Assembly: GCA_934615645.1 (NCBI GenBank)
Contig: CAKTTR010000041.1
Location: 1 to 16,787, forward strand
Origin: an uncultured Oscillospiraceae bacterium
GTDB lineage: Bacteria; Bacillota; Clostridia; Oscillospirales; Oscillospiraceae
Direction of reading: 5' to 3'
Length of the DNA: 16,787 nucleotides
Every line of letters begins with the position of its first letter. The first letter of the stretch is position 1. The notes beneath the pieces are model-generated. The model saw nothing but the letters and a program-made list of their open reading frames with translations. It was not told where the DNA came from and ran no database searches. Made by a program: the position numbers and the translations under genes. This document shows, in pieces, positions 7,023-14,475 of the stretch.

Positions 7023-8411
7023 ATGAAAAACGGTATCGTCAGAAAAGTAATCGGCCCTGTCGTGGATGTGCAGTTTCCCAATGGGCATCTGCCGGAGATC
7101 TATAACGCCATTGAGGTGACGGTCGAGGGCAGAAAGATTGTAATGGAGGCCGTGCAGCATCTGGGGCAGGACAGCGTACGCTGTATCTCCCTGTTTTCGA
7201 CTGATGGCATGTCCCGCGGCTGCCAGGCGACAGACACGGGCCACCCGGTCACGATGCCGGTCGGCGAGGCGACGCTGGGGCGGATGTTCAATGTCGTTGG
7301 TGAGCCCATCGACGGAAAAGGCGCGCTTGGCGGTGATGTGCCCCGGCTGCCGATCCACCGGCAGGCCCCGGCCTTTACGGATATCGTCCCCTCGACGGAA
7401 GTTTTGGAGACGGGCATCAAGGTCGTCGACCTGCTGGCGCCGTATGCCAAGGGCGGCAAGATCGGCCTGTTTGGCGGCGCGGGCGTCGGCAAAACGGTCC
7501 TCATTATGGAGCTGATCCGCAACATCGCCTATGAGCACGGCGGCTATTCCGTCTTTGCAGGCGTCGGCGAGCGTTCCCGTGAGGGCAACGACCTTTGGAA
7601 TGAAATGAACGAGTCCGGCGTTATCAAAAAGACGGCGCTGGTCTTTGGCCAGATGAACGAGCCCCCCGGAGCGAGACTGCGGGTGCCGCTGTCCGGGCTG
7701 ACCATCGCGGAGAACTTCCGCGATAACAGCGGGCAGGACGTGCTGCTCTTCATTGATAATATCTTCCGTTTCACCCAGGCGGGCAGTGAGGTCTCTGCGC
7801 TGCTGGGCAGAATGCCCTCCGCCGTCGGCTACCAGCCGACGCTGGCAACGGAAATGGGCGCGCTGCAGGAGCGCATCACGTCTACAAGAGAGGGCTCCGT
7901 TACTTCGGTCCAGGCTATCTACGTCCCCGCGGACGATCTGACAGACCCGGCTCCGGCCACAACGTTTGCACATCTGGACGCCACGACGGTCCTTTCCCGC
8001 AGCATCGCGGAGCTTGGCATTTACCCGGCGGTCGACCCGCTGGATTCTACTTCGCGGATCCTGGAGCCGGGTACCGTGGGCAAAAAGCACTATAAAACGG
8101 CGCAGGCTGTCCAGCAGGTGCTGGAAAAGTACCGGGAGCTGCAGGATATCATCGCCGTCCTGGGTATGGATGAGCTGAGCAGCGAGGATAAAAAGACGGT
8201 CGCCAGAGCGCGCCGCATTCAGCGCTTCCTCTCCCAGCCGTTCCATGTGGCGGAGGTCTATACCGGCCTGCCCGGCTGCTATGTCCCCCTGAAGGAGACG
8301 ATCCGCAGCTTCGAAGCGATCTTGGGCGGCGAGTGCGACAGCCTGCCGGAGCAGGCGTTCCTGAACTGCGGCACCATCGACGACGCCTACCAAAAGAGCA
8401 AGCAGCTCTAA
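7023..8411 (+). CDS. atpD: F-type ATP synthase beta subunit (catalytic)
   Basis: The 462-residue protein contains Walker A GGAGVGKT (151-158), the catalytic glutamate E183 in VGERSREGND, Walker B LLFIDN (241-246), and the adenine-pocket region near IYPAVDPL. The lever motif is DELSSED (383-389) instead of the usual DELSEED, so one acidic residue that contacts gamma/epsilon is a serine. Length and N-terminal beta-barrel (IVRKVIGPVVDVQFP) are normal. AGGAGG lies 7 nt before the ATG. It is 24 nt downstream of atpG, and its partner alpha is the fused protein upstream. Confidence 0.97.
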   Translation: MKNGIVRKVIGPVVDVQFPNGHLPEIYNAIEVTVEGRKIVMEAVQHLGQDSVRCISLFSTDGMSRGCQATDTGHPVTMPVGEATLGRMFNVVGEPIDGKGALGGDVPRLPIHRQAPAFTDIVPSTEVLETGIKVVDLLAPYAKGGKIGLFGGAGVGKTVLIMELIRNIAYEHGGYSVFAGVGERSREGNDLWNEMNESGVIKKTALVFGQMNEPPGARLRVPLSGLTIAENFRDNSGQDVLLFIDNIFRFTQAGSEVSALLGRMPSAVGYQPTLATEMGALQERITSTREGSVTSVQAIYVPADDLTDPAPATTFAHLDATTVLSRSIAELGIYPAVDPLDSTSRILEPGTVGKKHYKTAQAVQQVLEKYRELQDIIAVLGMDELSSEDKKTVARARRIQRFLSQPFHVAEVYTGLPGCYVPLKETIRSFEAILGGECDSLPEQAFLNCGTIDDAYQKSKQL

Positions 8412-8443
8412 TGCCGGGCTGAACTTGTGAAAAGGAGGCTTCT

Positions 8444-8698
8444 ATGCAGCAGGAGCAATTGCATTTTCAGGTCGTGACAGCCGCTGGCACCGCCGTGGAT
8501 GAGATGACCCGCTATGTCTCGCTGCCGCTGGTCGGCGGCAGCATCGGGATCCTGCCGGGCCATGCGCCTTTGCTGGCTGCCGTGGCAGCCGGTACGGCGA
8601 TCTGCGACGACGGCGTGGACCGGAAAACCTTCCAGATTTCAGACGGGATCGTGGAAGTGAGCGATAACCACGTGCTCGTTCTCTCCCAGCCGGTGTAA
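8444..8698 (+). CDS. atpC: F-type ATP synthase epsilon subunit, short form
   Basis: The 84-residue protein has only the N-terminal beta-sandwich of epsilon: LHFQVVTAAGTAVDE at the start, then SLPLVGGSIGILPGHAPLLAAV, the family's signature, and FQISDGIVEVSDNHVLVLSQ. Ordinary epsilon is about 130-140 residues and ends with two helices that can extend into F1 and inhibit ATP hydrolysis. Here the frame stops directly after the sandwich, before those helices. There is no frameshift visible: the terminator follows 55 nt later, so the short form looks natural. AAAGGAGGC precedes the ATG. The loss implies that this enzyme is not held off by the epsilon C-terminal domain. Confidence 0.93.
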   Translation: MQQEQLHFQVVTAAGTAVDEMTRYVSLPLVGGSIGILPGHAPLLAAVAAGTAICDDGVDRKTFQISDGIVEVSDNHVLVLSQPV

Positions 8699-8752
8699 CG
8701 CAGGACGGGCAGCGGCATACGATCGTGTCATCGCATCAATTGGATAATAAAA

Positions 8753-8790
8753 CTGCCATGCCTGCTGCCGTCTGGCATGGCAGATTTTTT
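8753..8790 (+). terminator. Terminator of the ATP synthase operon
   Basis: A 10-bp perfect stem (CTGCCATGCC at 8753-8762, GGCATGGCAG at 8774-8783) with an 11-nt loop is followed by ATTTTTT. It lies 55 nt after atpC and closes the operon. Confidence 0.92.
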
Positions 8791-8816
8791 ACATGTACGC
8801 CTGGCAGGCATGGGGG

Positions 8817-8845
8817 TTGCCTGCCAGATTATTCCGTGGTATACT
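8817..8845 (+). promoter_or_regulatory. Promoter of the glycosyltransferase operon
   Basis: TTGCCT (8817-8822) and TATACT (8840-8845) are separated by exactly 17 bp. It lies just after the ATP synthase terminator and 53 bp before the GT2 start codon. Confidence 0.75.
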
Positions 8846-8898
8846 AAAATTCGAGAAAAACCTCCGCCGGTGCGCCCGGCGTAAGGGACGGAGATGCC

Positions 8899-9597
8899 AT
8901 GAAGGTTTTACTGATCATTCCTGCCTACAACGAGGAAGAAAATATTGGCGCCTTGCTGGATGAGCTGGATTCCGGCTATAGCGCCTATGATTACATCGTC
9001 GTCAACGACGGCTCCCGGGACGCGACCCGGGATATCCTGCGCGCCAGGCATGCACCGTATTTGGACCTGCCGGTCAATCTGGGCATTGGCGGCGGCGTGC
9101 AGGCCGGGTATCTGTATGCCCAAGCGCATGACTATGATATCGCAGTGCAGATGGATGGCGACGGGCAGCATTTGCCAGCCTATCTTGACTGCCTGATCGC
9201 GCCGCTGCTGGCGAATAAGGCAGATTTTGTCGTCGGTTCCCGGTATTTGGAGCATGAGGGCTTTCAGTCCTCCCGGCTGCGCCGGGCGGGCGGCTCGTTT
9301 TTAAGCCGCTGGCTGCGGATGCTGACGGGTATTACCGTCCGTGATGTCACCAGCGGTTTTCGCGCAGTGAACCGGAAGGGGATCGCGCTGTTTGCGGCGG
9401 AGTACGCCCAGGATTATCCGGAGCCGGAGGCGCTGACGCTTGCGGCGCTGCGTAAGCTGCGGATCCTGGAGGTGCCCGTCCGAATGCGGGAGCGCAGCGG
9501 CGGGCACTCTTCGATCTCGGGCGTTCGCTCGGTGTATTATATGATCAAGGTGACATTGGCCCTGCTTGTGACCAAAATGGCAAATAAAAGGGAGTGA
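8899..9597 (+). CDS. GT2-family glycosyltransferase, polyprenyl-phosphate sugar synthase type
   Basis: The 232-residue, soluble, single-domain GT-A enzyme shows PAYNEEENI (8-16), VVNDGSRDAT (34-43) and the metal/nucleotide site DGDGQH (86-91), then GSRYL and VTSGFRAVN. This pattern is that of DPM1/GtrB-like enzymes that move a sugar from a nucleotide donor to a polyprenyl phosphate on the inner face of the membrane. It lacks the two C-terminal membrane helices of GtrB; the downstream DUF2304 protein may supply the membrane part. GGGACGGAG lies just upstream of the ATG. Its stop overlaps the start region of the next gene, so the two are probably translationally coupled. The sugar is not predictable from sequence. 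Confidence 0.9.
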   Translation: MKVLLIIPAYNEEENIGALLDELDSGYSAYDYIVVNDGSRDATRDILRARHAPYLDLPVNLGIGGGVQAGYLYAQAHDYDIAVQMDGDGQHLPAYLDCLIAPLLANKADFVVGSRYLEHEGFQSSRLRRAGGSFLSRWLRMLTGITVRDVTSGFRAVNRKGIALFAAEYAQDYPEPEALTLAALRKLRILEVPVRMRERSGGHSSISGVRSVYYMIKVTLALLVTKMANKRE

Positions 9598-9602
9598 ACG
9601 CA

Positions 9603-9986
9603 TTGGAGATTCGACTGCGGATCGCATTGCTTGCGGCTTTGGTGCTCTATTTTTGCAGCATTTTTGTGCTTTTGAAAAAGAAACGGCTGGAGCTTCGCTA
9701 CACGCTGCTGTGGATCTTCGGCGGGATTATTATGCTGCTGCTCCTGGCGTTCCCCGGGGCATTTGGCGCGCTGCTGCGCTTGATCGGCGTTGTGGAGGTC
9801 ACAAACGGCCTGTTCGGCATTGTGCTGTTCCTGCTGCTGATTATCTTGATCTCGATGACCTCCGTCCTCTCGCAGCTGAGCAACAAGCTCCGAACACTCA
9901 CGCAGATCTGCGCGCAATACGAAAAACGGATCAGGGATTTGGAAGATGAAAAAGATGAAAAAGATGAAAAAGATGAAACGGTTTGA
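9603..9986 (+). CDS. DUF2304-family membrane protein
   Basis: This small protein of about 127 residues has three hydrophobic segments (near residues 6-22, 32-50 and 63-82), followed by a cytoplasmic coiled tail (SQLSNKLRTLTQICAQYEKR). DUF2304 proteins are commonly encoded beside GT2 polyprenyl-sugar synthases; their biochemical role is not established. The start could be GTG 9594, which overlaps the GT2 stop, or TTG 9603. AGGGAG at 9589-9594 is well spaced only for the TTG, so that was chosen. The tail ends in an acidic DEKDEKDEKDETV stretch encoded by 9-bp tandem repeats, and this end is the left copy of a 72-bp direct repeat. The natural C-terminus was probably different before the adjacent insertion (see findings). 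Confidence 0.82.
   Translation: MEIRLRIALLAALVLYFCSIFVLLKKKRLELRYTLLWIFGGIIMLLLLAFPGAFGALLRLIGVVEVTNGLFGIVLFLLLIILISMTSVLSQLSNKLRTLTQICAQYEKRIRDLEDEKDEKDEKDETV
9889..9960 (+). repeat. 72-bp direct repeat, left copy
   Basis: It matches 14404-14475 at 69 of 72 positions without gaps (offset 4515). The differences are C/T at 9907 and 9909 and G/A at 9929. It forms the 3' end of the DUF2304 gene. The two copies bracket the LRR/SLH gene exactly; flanking sequence on the outer left and outer right sides differs. Confidence 0.93.
9945..9978 (+). repeat. 9-bp tandem repeat, GATGAAAAA
   Basis: Nearly four units encode the Asp-Glu-Lys tail of the DUF2304 protein. The right copy of the 72-bp repeat has only two units, so the left copy has gained units, probably by replication slippage. 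Length changes in steps of 9 keep the frame. Confidence 0.85.
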
Positions 9987-10090
9987 TCGACCGCTCCGGC
10001 GCCATCGATAAAATTTCTCTATGGGCTGCGCCGGAATTTGGAGAGCTCATGCTGGAGGTGATCGGCTGCGATTCAGAAGTTAAAGTATGA
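9983..10090 (+). other. Orphan open frame of 35 codons, possible gene remnant
   Basis: A frame overlapping the DUF2304 stop runs from TTG 9983 to TGA 10090 and reads IDRSGAIDKISLW, then PEFGELMLEVIGCDSEV. It looks like the ordered C-terminus of a protein rather than random sequence, but has no ribosome binding site of its own and I do not recognise it. It may be a fragment that came with the inserted segment. The remaining spacer (10091-10216) is A-rich and shows no clear promoter or terminator. Confidence 0.25.
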
Positions 10091-10229
10091 TTGGAGACAA
10101 GAATTGAAAAGCAATTTTGCAGGGAAAGTCAAAAGAAAACACAAAGAAAAGTGATGCCGCGGCTGCTTCAAATCGGAGAGATCAACGGAAAGTAGCTAGG
10201 CTGACAGAAACAAAATGGGAGGAGAGAAA

Positions 10230-13200
10230 ATGAAACGTTGGATTTTAAGTTTGGCACTATGCTTGTGCCTCTGCCTGACGATTTGCGGGTTATGCGGCAG
10301 AGCCGAGGCGGCGGACGTGGTCGCATCAGGCAATTGCGGCCAAAGTGGCGCAAATGTGACATGGTCCCTCGACAGCGAAGGTACGATGACCATCAGCGGA
10401 AGCGGGAAAATGAAAGACTATATCTATTCTTCTGCCATGCCGTGGGATTCCAACAAAAACTCGATCAAGAATATAGTCGTTGGGAACGGCGTGACGAGCA
10501 TCGGAAACTATACGTTCTACGGCTGCGCAGGTCTGACGAGCATTAGCCTACCGGACGGCGTGACGAGCATCGGAGACTATGCGTTCGAGGGCTGCACGGG
10601 TCTGACGAGCATCAGCCTACCGGACGGCGTGACGAGCATCAGAAGTGGTGCGTTCGAGGGCTGCACGGGTCTGACGAGCATCAGCCTACCGGACGGCGTG
10701 ACGAGCATCGGGTACTCTGCGTTCGAGGGCTGCACGGGTCTGACGAGCATCAGCCTACCGGACGGCGTGACGAGCATCGGAAACTATGCGTTCAGGGGCT
10801 GCGCAGGTCTGACGAGCATTAGCCTACCGGACGGCGTGACGAGCATCGGAGGCCGTGCGTTCTCCGGCTGCACTAACATCGGAACGATATTTTTCAATGG
10901 AAATGCACCTACGATTTCTAAAGATGCGTTCAAGGGGATTAAGGCTGTCGCTTTTTATATTTTGGAGGATACGACATGGGATTCACAGAAATTAGATTAT
11001 GGCGGTACGTTGTATTGGGCTTCGTATAATCCGGCGAAAGAGATCGTTGCCTCTGGCCTCTGCGGCGAAAACATCCTCTGGCAGATTGACAAAAACGGTG
11101 TTCTTACTGTAAAGGGGAACGGAATTCTTACAGATGTGTCTTGGTGGTCTCTTTACAGGGCCATGATAACGGAAGTCGTTTTCTCGGATGCAATTACGAT
11201 GATGCAAATTCCGGACAGCGGATTCGACCAATATGTCCACCTAAGGTCCATTATTCTTCCTTCCGGTATAAAAAGCATCGGCAGCTCTGCATTCTCCGGC
11301 TGCGAGAGCCTAACGAGCATCAGCATCCCGGAGAGCGTGACGAGCATCGGAGGCCGTGCGTTCTCCGGCTGCGGGAGCCTAACAAGCATCAGCATCCCGG
11401 AAAGCGTGACGAGCATTGGAACCCATGCGTTTTACAACTGCGAGAGCATCTCGTCTGTATATATTACAGACATCGATTGCTGGCTAAGGATCAACTTTTC
11501 CTTGGATAACAATCCGCTGGCATCGGGTGCTGCGCTCTACTTGAACGATGCACTGCTTACGGACCTGGCGATCCCCGAAGGTTATACAAGTGTCCCGGCA
11601 TACGTCTTCTACGGCTGCAGCAGTTTGAAGCGTGTCGTCCTCCCATCAACTGTAACATCGCTTGGGGAGTGCGCTTTTTATGGATGTACAGCATTAGAGC
11701 GCTTTGCAGTAGCTGAGGATAATCCGGCTTATTGCAGCGATGCAGATGGCGTGTTAATGAATCGGGAAAAGACGACGCTGTATGTCTGCCCTGCGCAGCT
11801 TTCAGGCGGGTATGTTATTCCCGAGACAATCAAACGAATCGAAGATGACGCGTTTCGGAACTGCTCTCGCCTGAAAAGTATTGCTTTCCGGGGCGCAAAG
11901 CCGAGCATCGGCGGGCAAGCTTTTTACGGCGTGAGAGCAGATAGTTACTATCCTGAAAGCTTGGGCAGTGACGTATCGTGGACACAAGGGGGCGCGTTTG
12001 CAGGCTATGGCGGCAAGCTGAATTGGAGACCGTGGTATACGCTCGGGAACGATTTGCTCTGCGAGCATGTGCTGGTTGATACGGTCGTCCCGCCGTCCTG
12101 TACCTTCGGGTATACGCTGCACCAATGCCCGTGTGGGTACAGCTATCGTACGGATTTTGAACCGGGTGCCGGTCATGACCTTGTTGCTGACCCTGCCGTA
12201 CCTGCGACCTGCACCGAGACTGGCTTGACGAAGGGTAGCCACTGCGCACGGTGCGACTACAAGGTCGAGCAGGAGGTCGTACCGGCGTTAGGGCATGATT
12301 ACATCGACCACGAGGCGAAAGCTGCGAGCTGTACAGCAGTTGGCTGGGCGGCATACCAAACCTGCAGCCGCTGTGACTATACGACCTACAAAGAGATCCC
12401 CGCCAAAGGACATACTGCGGCAGCGGCGGTCAAAGAAAAGGAAGTCGCTGCGACCTGCACCAAAGACGGCAGCTATGATGAGGTCGTCTACTGTTCCGCT
12501 TGCAAGGAAGAAATGAGCCGAACAAGCAAAACGGTTCACGCGCTTGGTCATGACCTTGTTACCGACGCTGCTGTTGCTGCGACCTGCACCGAGACCGGCT
12601 TGACGAAGGGGAGTCACTGTACTCGGTGCGATTACAAGGTCGAGCAAGAAGTTGTACCGGCGTTGGGACATGATTACATCGACCACAAGGCGAAGGCTGC
12701 AAGTTGTACCCAAATTGGTTGGGAGGCGTATCAAACCTGCAGCCGCTGCGACTATACGACCTACAAAGAGATTTCTGCCAAAGGCCATACCGCGGCAGCA
12801 GCGATCAGAGAGAACGAAGTCGCTGCGACCTGTACGAAGGACGGCAGCTATGATGAGGTCGTCTACTGCTCCACTTGCGAGGAAGAACTGAGCAGAACAA
12901 GCAAAACGGTTCACGCGCTTGGCCACGCCCTTGTTACAGATGCTGCTGTTGCTGCGACCTGCACCGAGACCGGCTTGACGAAGGGGAGTCACTGTACTCG
13001 GTGCGATTACAAGGTCGAGCAAGAAGTTGTACCGGCGTTGGGGCATGATTATATCGACCATGAGGCGAAGGCTGCGAGTTGTACAGCAATTGGCTGGGAG
13101 GCGTACCAAACCTGTAGCCGCTGCGACTATACGACTTACAAGGAAATTCCTGCCAAAGGCCATACCGCGGCAGCAGCGGTCAGAGAGAACGAAGTTACTG

Positions 13201-14198
13201 CGACCTGCACGAAGGACGGCAGTTATGATGAGGTCGTCTACTGCTCCGCTTGTGAGGAAGAAATGAGCAGAACAAGCAAAACGGTTCAAGCGCTTGGTCA
13301 TGCCCTTGTTACCGATCCTGCCGTATCTGCGACCTGTACCGAAGCAGGCTTGACGGAAGGTGGCCACTGCGCACGCTGTGACTACAAGGTCGAGCAGGAA
13401 GTCATTCCGGCGTTGGGGCATGCCTGGGACACGCCGACCTATGTCTGGTCGGCGGATTGCAGCGCGATCACGGCGACCCGCAGCTGCAAGCGGGACGCCA
13501 ACCACACCGAACAAGAACGCGGTACGGTCACCTCGATGGTGACAAGGGAAGCGACCTATGATACTGCGGGCGAGATCACGTATACAGCGACCTTTGAGAA
13601 CGCCGCATTTACGACGCAGACCAAGACCGTTGAGACACCGAAGCTCGAACGGCCCGCTCCGACCGAAACCCCGTTTACGGATGTCCGGGAGAGCGAGTAT
13701 TATTACAATGCGGTGCTGTGGGCGGTTACAAATGGGGTGACCTCCGGTACGAGTGCGACCACCTTTAGCCCGGCCGACGGCTGTACCCGGGCACAGGTCG
13801 TGTCGTTCCTCTGGCGGGCTGCCGGAAAGCCTGCGCCGACCGGGCGCAATAACCCGTTTGCAGATGTGAAGGAAAATGAATATTATTACAACGCCGTTCT
13901 CTGGGCGGTCGAGCAGGGCATTACTGCTGGCACTTCGCTGACAGCGTTCAGCCCGAATGCCACTTGCACCAGAGCGCAGATCGTCACCTTCCTCTGGCGC
14001 TTTGCGGGGCAGCCTGAACCGAGCACGGCAAGTAACCCGTTCCAGGATGTTTCTGCACAGGCGTATTATGCAAAGGCTGTCCTGTGGGCGGCAGAAAACG
14101 CCGTAACCTCCGGCACGAGCAATACGACCTTCAGCCCTGATGCTACTTGCACCCGCGCACAGGTCGTGACGTTCCTGTATCGTGACATTGCGAAATAG
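10230..14198 (+). CDS. Secreted BspA-like LRR / Cys-repeat / SLH surface protein
   Basis: The 1322-residue protein begins with a signal peptide (MKRWILSLAL, an unusually Cys-rich core, cleavage after AEA near 27). Then come: a BspA-type cap (28-70, TWSLDSEGTMTISGSG); LRR_5 repeats at 87-215 (23-residue units, LTSISLPDGVTSIG..AF.GC); a second cap near 271-305; further LRRs at about 344-410 and 450-550; three 125-residue repeats plus a part (648 to about 1064) each with three CxxC motifs (CARCDYK, CSRCDYT, CSACKEE types); a beta-rich stretch; and three SLH domains starting at 1149, 1210 and 1271, which bind secondary wall polymers. ATG 10230 is the start because GGGAGGAGA lies just before it; the upstream ATG 10215 overlaps that site. 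Such proteins are thought to be adhesins or host-interaction factors; the ligand is unknown. It interrupts a glycosylation operon. Confidence 0.93.
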   Translation: MKRWILSLALCLCLCLTICGLCGRAEAADVVASGNCGQSGANVTWSLDSEGTMTISGSGKMKDYIYSSAMPWDSNKNSIKNIVVGNGVTSIGNYTFYGCAGLTSISLPDGVTSIGDYAFEGCTGLTSISLPDGVTSIRSGAFEGCTGLTSISLPDGVTSIGYSAFEGCTGLTSISLPDGVTSIGNYAFRGCAGLTSISLPDGVTSIGGRAFSGCTNIGTIFFNGNAPTISKDAFKGIKAVAFYILEDTTWDSQKLDYGGTLYWASYNPAKEIVASGLCGENILWQIDKNGVLTVKGNGILTDVSWWSLYRAMITEVVFSDAITMMQIPDSGFDQYVHLRSIILPSGIKSIGSSAFSGCESLTSISIPESVTSIGGRAFSGCGSLTSISIPESVTSIGTHAFYNCESISSVYITDIDCWLRINFSLDNNPLASGAALYLNDALLTDLAIPEGYTSVPAYVFYGCSSLKRVVLPSTVTSLGECAFYGCTALERFAVAEDNPAYCSDADGVLMNREKTTLYVCPAQLSGGYVIPETIKRIEDDAFRNCSRLKSIAFRGAKPSIGGQAFYGVRADSYYPESLGSDVSWTQGGAFAGYGGKLNWRPWYTLGNDLLCEHVLVDTVVPPSCTFGYTLHQCPCGYSYRTDFEPGAGHDLVADPAVPATCTETGLTKGSHCARCDYKVEQEVVPALGHDYIDHEAKAASCTAVGWAAYQTCSRCDYTTYKEIPAKGHTAAAAVKEKEVAATCTKDGSYDEVVYCSACKEEMSRTSKTVHALGHDLVTDAAVAATCTETGLTKGSHCTRCDYKVEQEVVPALGHDYIDHKAKAASCTQIGWEAYQTCSRCDYTTYKEISAKGHTAAAAIRENEVAATCTKDGSYDEVVYCSTCEEELSRTSKTVHALGHALVTDAAVAATCTETGLTKGSHCTRCDYKVEQEVVPALGHDYIDHEAKAASCTAIGWEAYQTCSRCDYTTYKEIPAKGHTAAAAVRENEVTATCTKDGSYDEVVYCSACEEEMSRTSKTVQALGHALVTDPAVSATCTEAGLTEGGHCARCDYKVEQEVIPALGHAWDTPTYVWSADCSAITATRSCKRDANHTEQERGTVTSMVTREATYDTAGEITYTATFENAAFTTQTKTVETPKLERPAPTETPFTDVRESEYYYNAVLWAVTNGVTSGTSATTFSPADGCTRAQVVSFLWRAAGKPAPTGRNNPFADVKENEYYYNAVLWAVEQGITAGTSLTAFSPNATCTRAQIVTFLWRFAGQPEPSTASNPFQDVSAQAYYAKAVLWAAENAVTSGTSNTTFSPDATCTRAQVVTFLYRDIAK
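10488..10874 (+). repeat. 69-bp tandem repeats encoding LRR units
   Basis: Five units of 69 bp start at 10530, 10599, 10668, 10737 and 10806, preceded by a partial unit. Identity between units is very high: only the codons around the variable D/S/G-Y/R-A and E/R-G positions differ. Each unit is one 23-residue LRR_5 repeat. A 38-bp stretch (10834-10871) recurs exactly at 11335-11372 in the second LRR block. Confidence 0.95.
12171..13421 (+). repeat. 375-bp tandem repeats encoding Cys-rich modules
   Basis: Copies start at 12171, 12546, 12921 and 13296 (the last is partial, about 126 bp), each beginning with GGT/GGC for Gly in GHDLV/GHALV. Copies two and three share a stretch of roughly 100 bp that is identical, pointing to recent duplication or gene conversion. 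Confidence 0.94.
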
Positions 14199-14223
14199 TA
14201 TTTTCACATGCTAAAATCGAATG

Positions 14224-14262
14224 CGATGGCTGGCAGTGTCGCTGCTGTCAGCCATCGTTTTT
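14224..14262 (+). terminator. Terminator of the LRR/SLH gene
   Basis: A 13-bp stem with one G-T pair (14224-14236 and 14245-14257) and an 8-nt loop is followed by five T. It starts 26 nt after the stop codon and separates this gene from gtrA. Confidence 0.92.
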
Positions 14263-14362
14263 CTCTTCATCCTGCCTGGCTTTTGACAAGTCTGACTAAA
14301 ATCTGGCGCTTGCTTTATGCGATACTTTTTGAAAATCATGCGTGTAAATTTTGTAAACGATA

Positions 14363-14391
14363 TTACAATCCAAAGAGAGACGTGCTATAAT
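14363..14391 (+). promoter_or_regulatory. Promoter of the gtrA-GT-C unit
   Basis: A consensus TATAAT (14386-14391) with the extended TGC before it, and a weak TTACAA (14363-14368) 17 bp upstream. Transcription would begin about 14398, at the edge of the right 72-bp repeat. It lies inside the inserted segment, so it restores expression of genes cut off by the terminator at 14224. Confidence 0.65.
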
Positions 14392-14403
14392 ACGCATACA
14401 GAA

Positions 14404-14475
14404 TCCGAACACTCACGCAGATTTGTGCGCAATACGAAAAACGAATCAGGGATTTGGAAGATGAAAAAGATGAAA
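14404..14475 (+). repeat. 72-bp direct repeat, right copy
   Basis: This is the partner of 9889-9960. It reads as the DUF2304 tail (LEDEKDET) in that frame and continues open for a further 10 codons, ending TIRRDTARAS and a TAG at 14506-14508, while the gtrA start lies within it in another frame. This is what the 3' end of an undisturbed DUF2304 gene overlapping gtrA would look like. Confidence 0.92.

Noticed and set aside
6975..8393. Minus-strand open frame of 472 codons opposite atpD
   Set aside because: Long only because the GC-rich beta gene lacks stop triplets on the complement. Composition is unlike a protein and atpD is certain.
10488..10874. Regularly spaced repeats suggesting a CRISPR array
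   Set aside because: The units are contiguous 69-bp blocks in a long coding frame, giving 23-residue LRRs, with no unique spacers.
12288..14207. Minus-strand open frame of 639 codons opposite the Cys-repeat and SLH region
   Set aside because: Its internal repeats simply mirror the 375-bp repeats of the real gene on the other strand. No ribosome binding site and no known domain.
14317..14460. Longer N-terminus for the GtrA protein from ATG 14317
   Set aside because: These codons run across the promoter -10 and the out-of-frame DUF2304 tail in the repeat. AGGGA is correctly spaced for ATG 14461.
9889..14475. Insertion sequence with target-site duplication
   Set aside because: No transposase and no terminal inverted repeats were seen between the copies, and 72 bp is far too long for a typical target duplication. 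It is reported instead as a duplication-flanked insertion of unknown mechanism.
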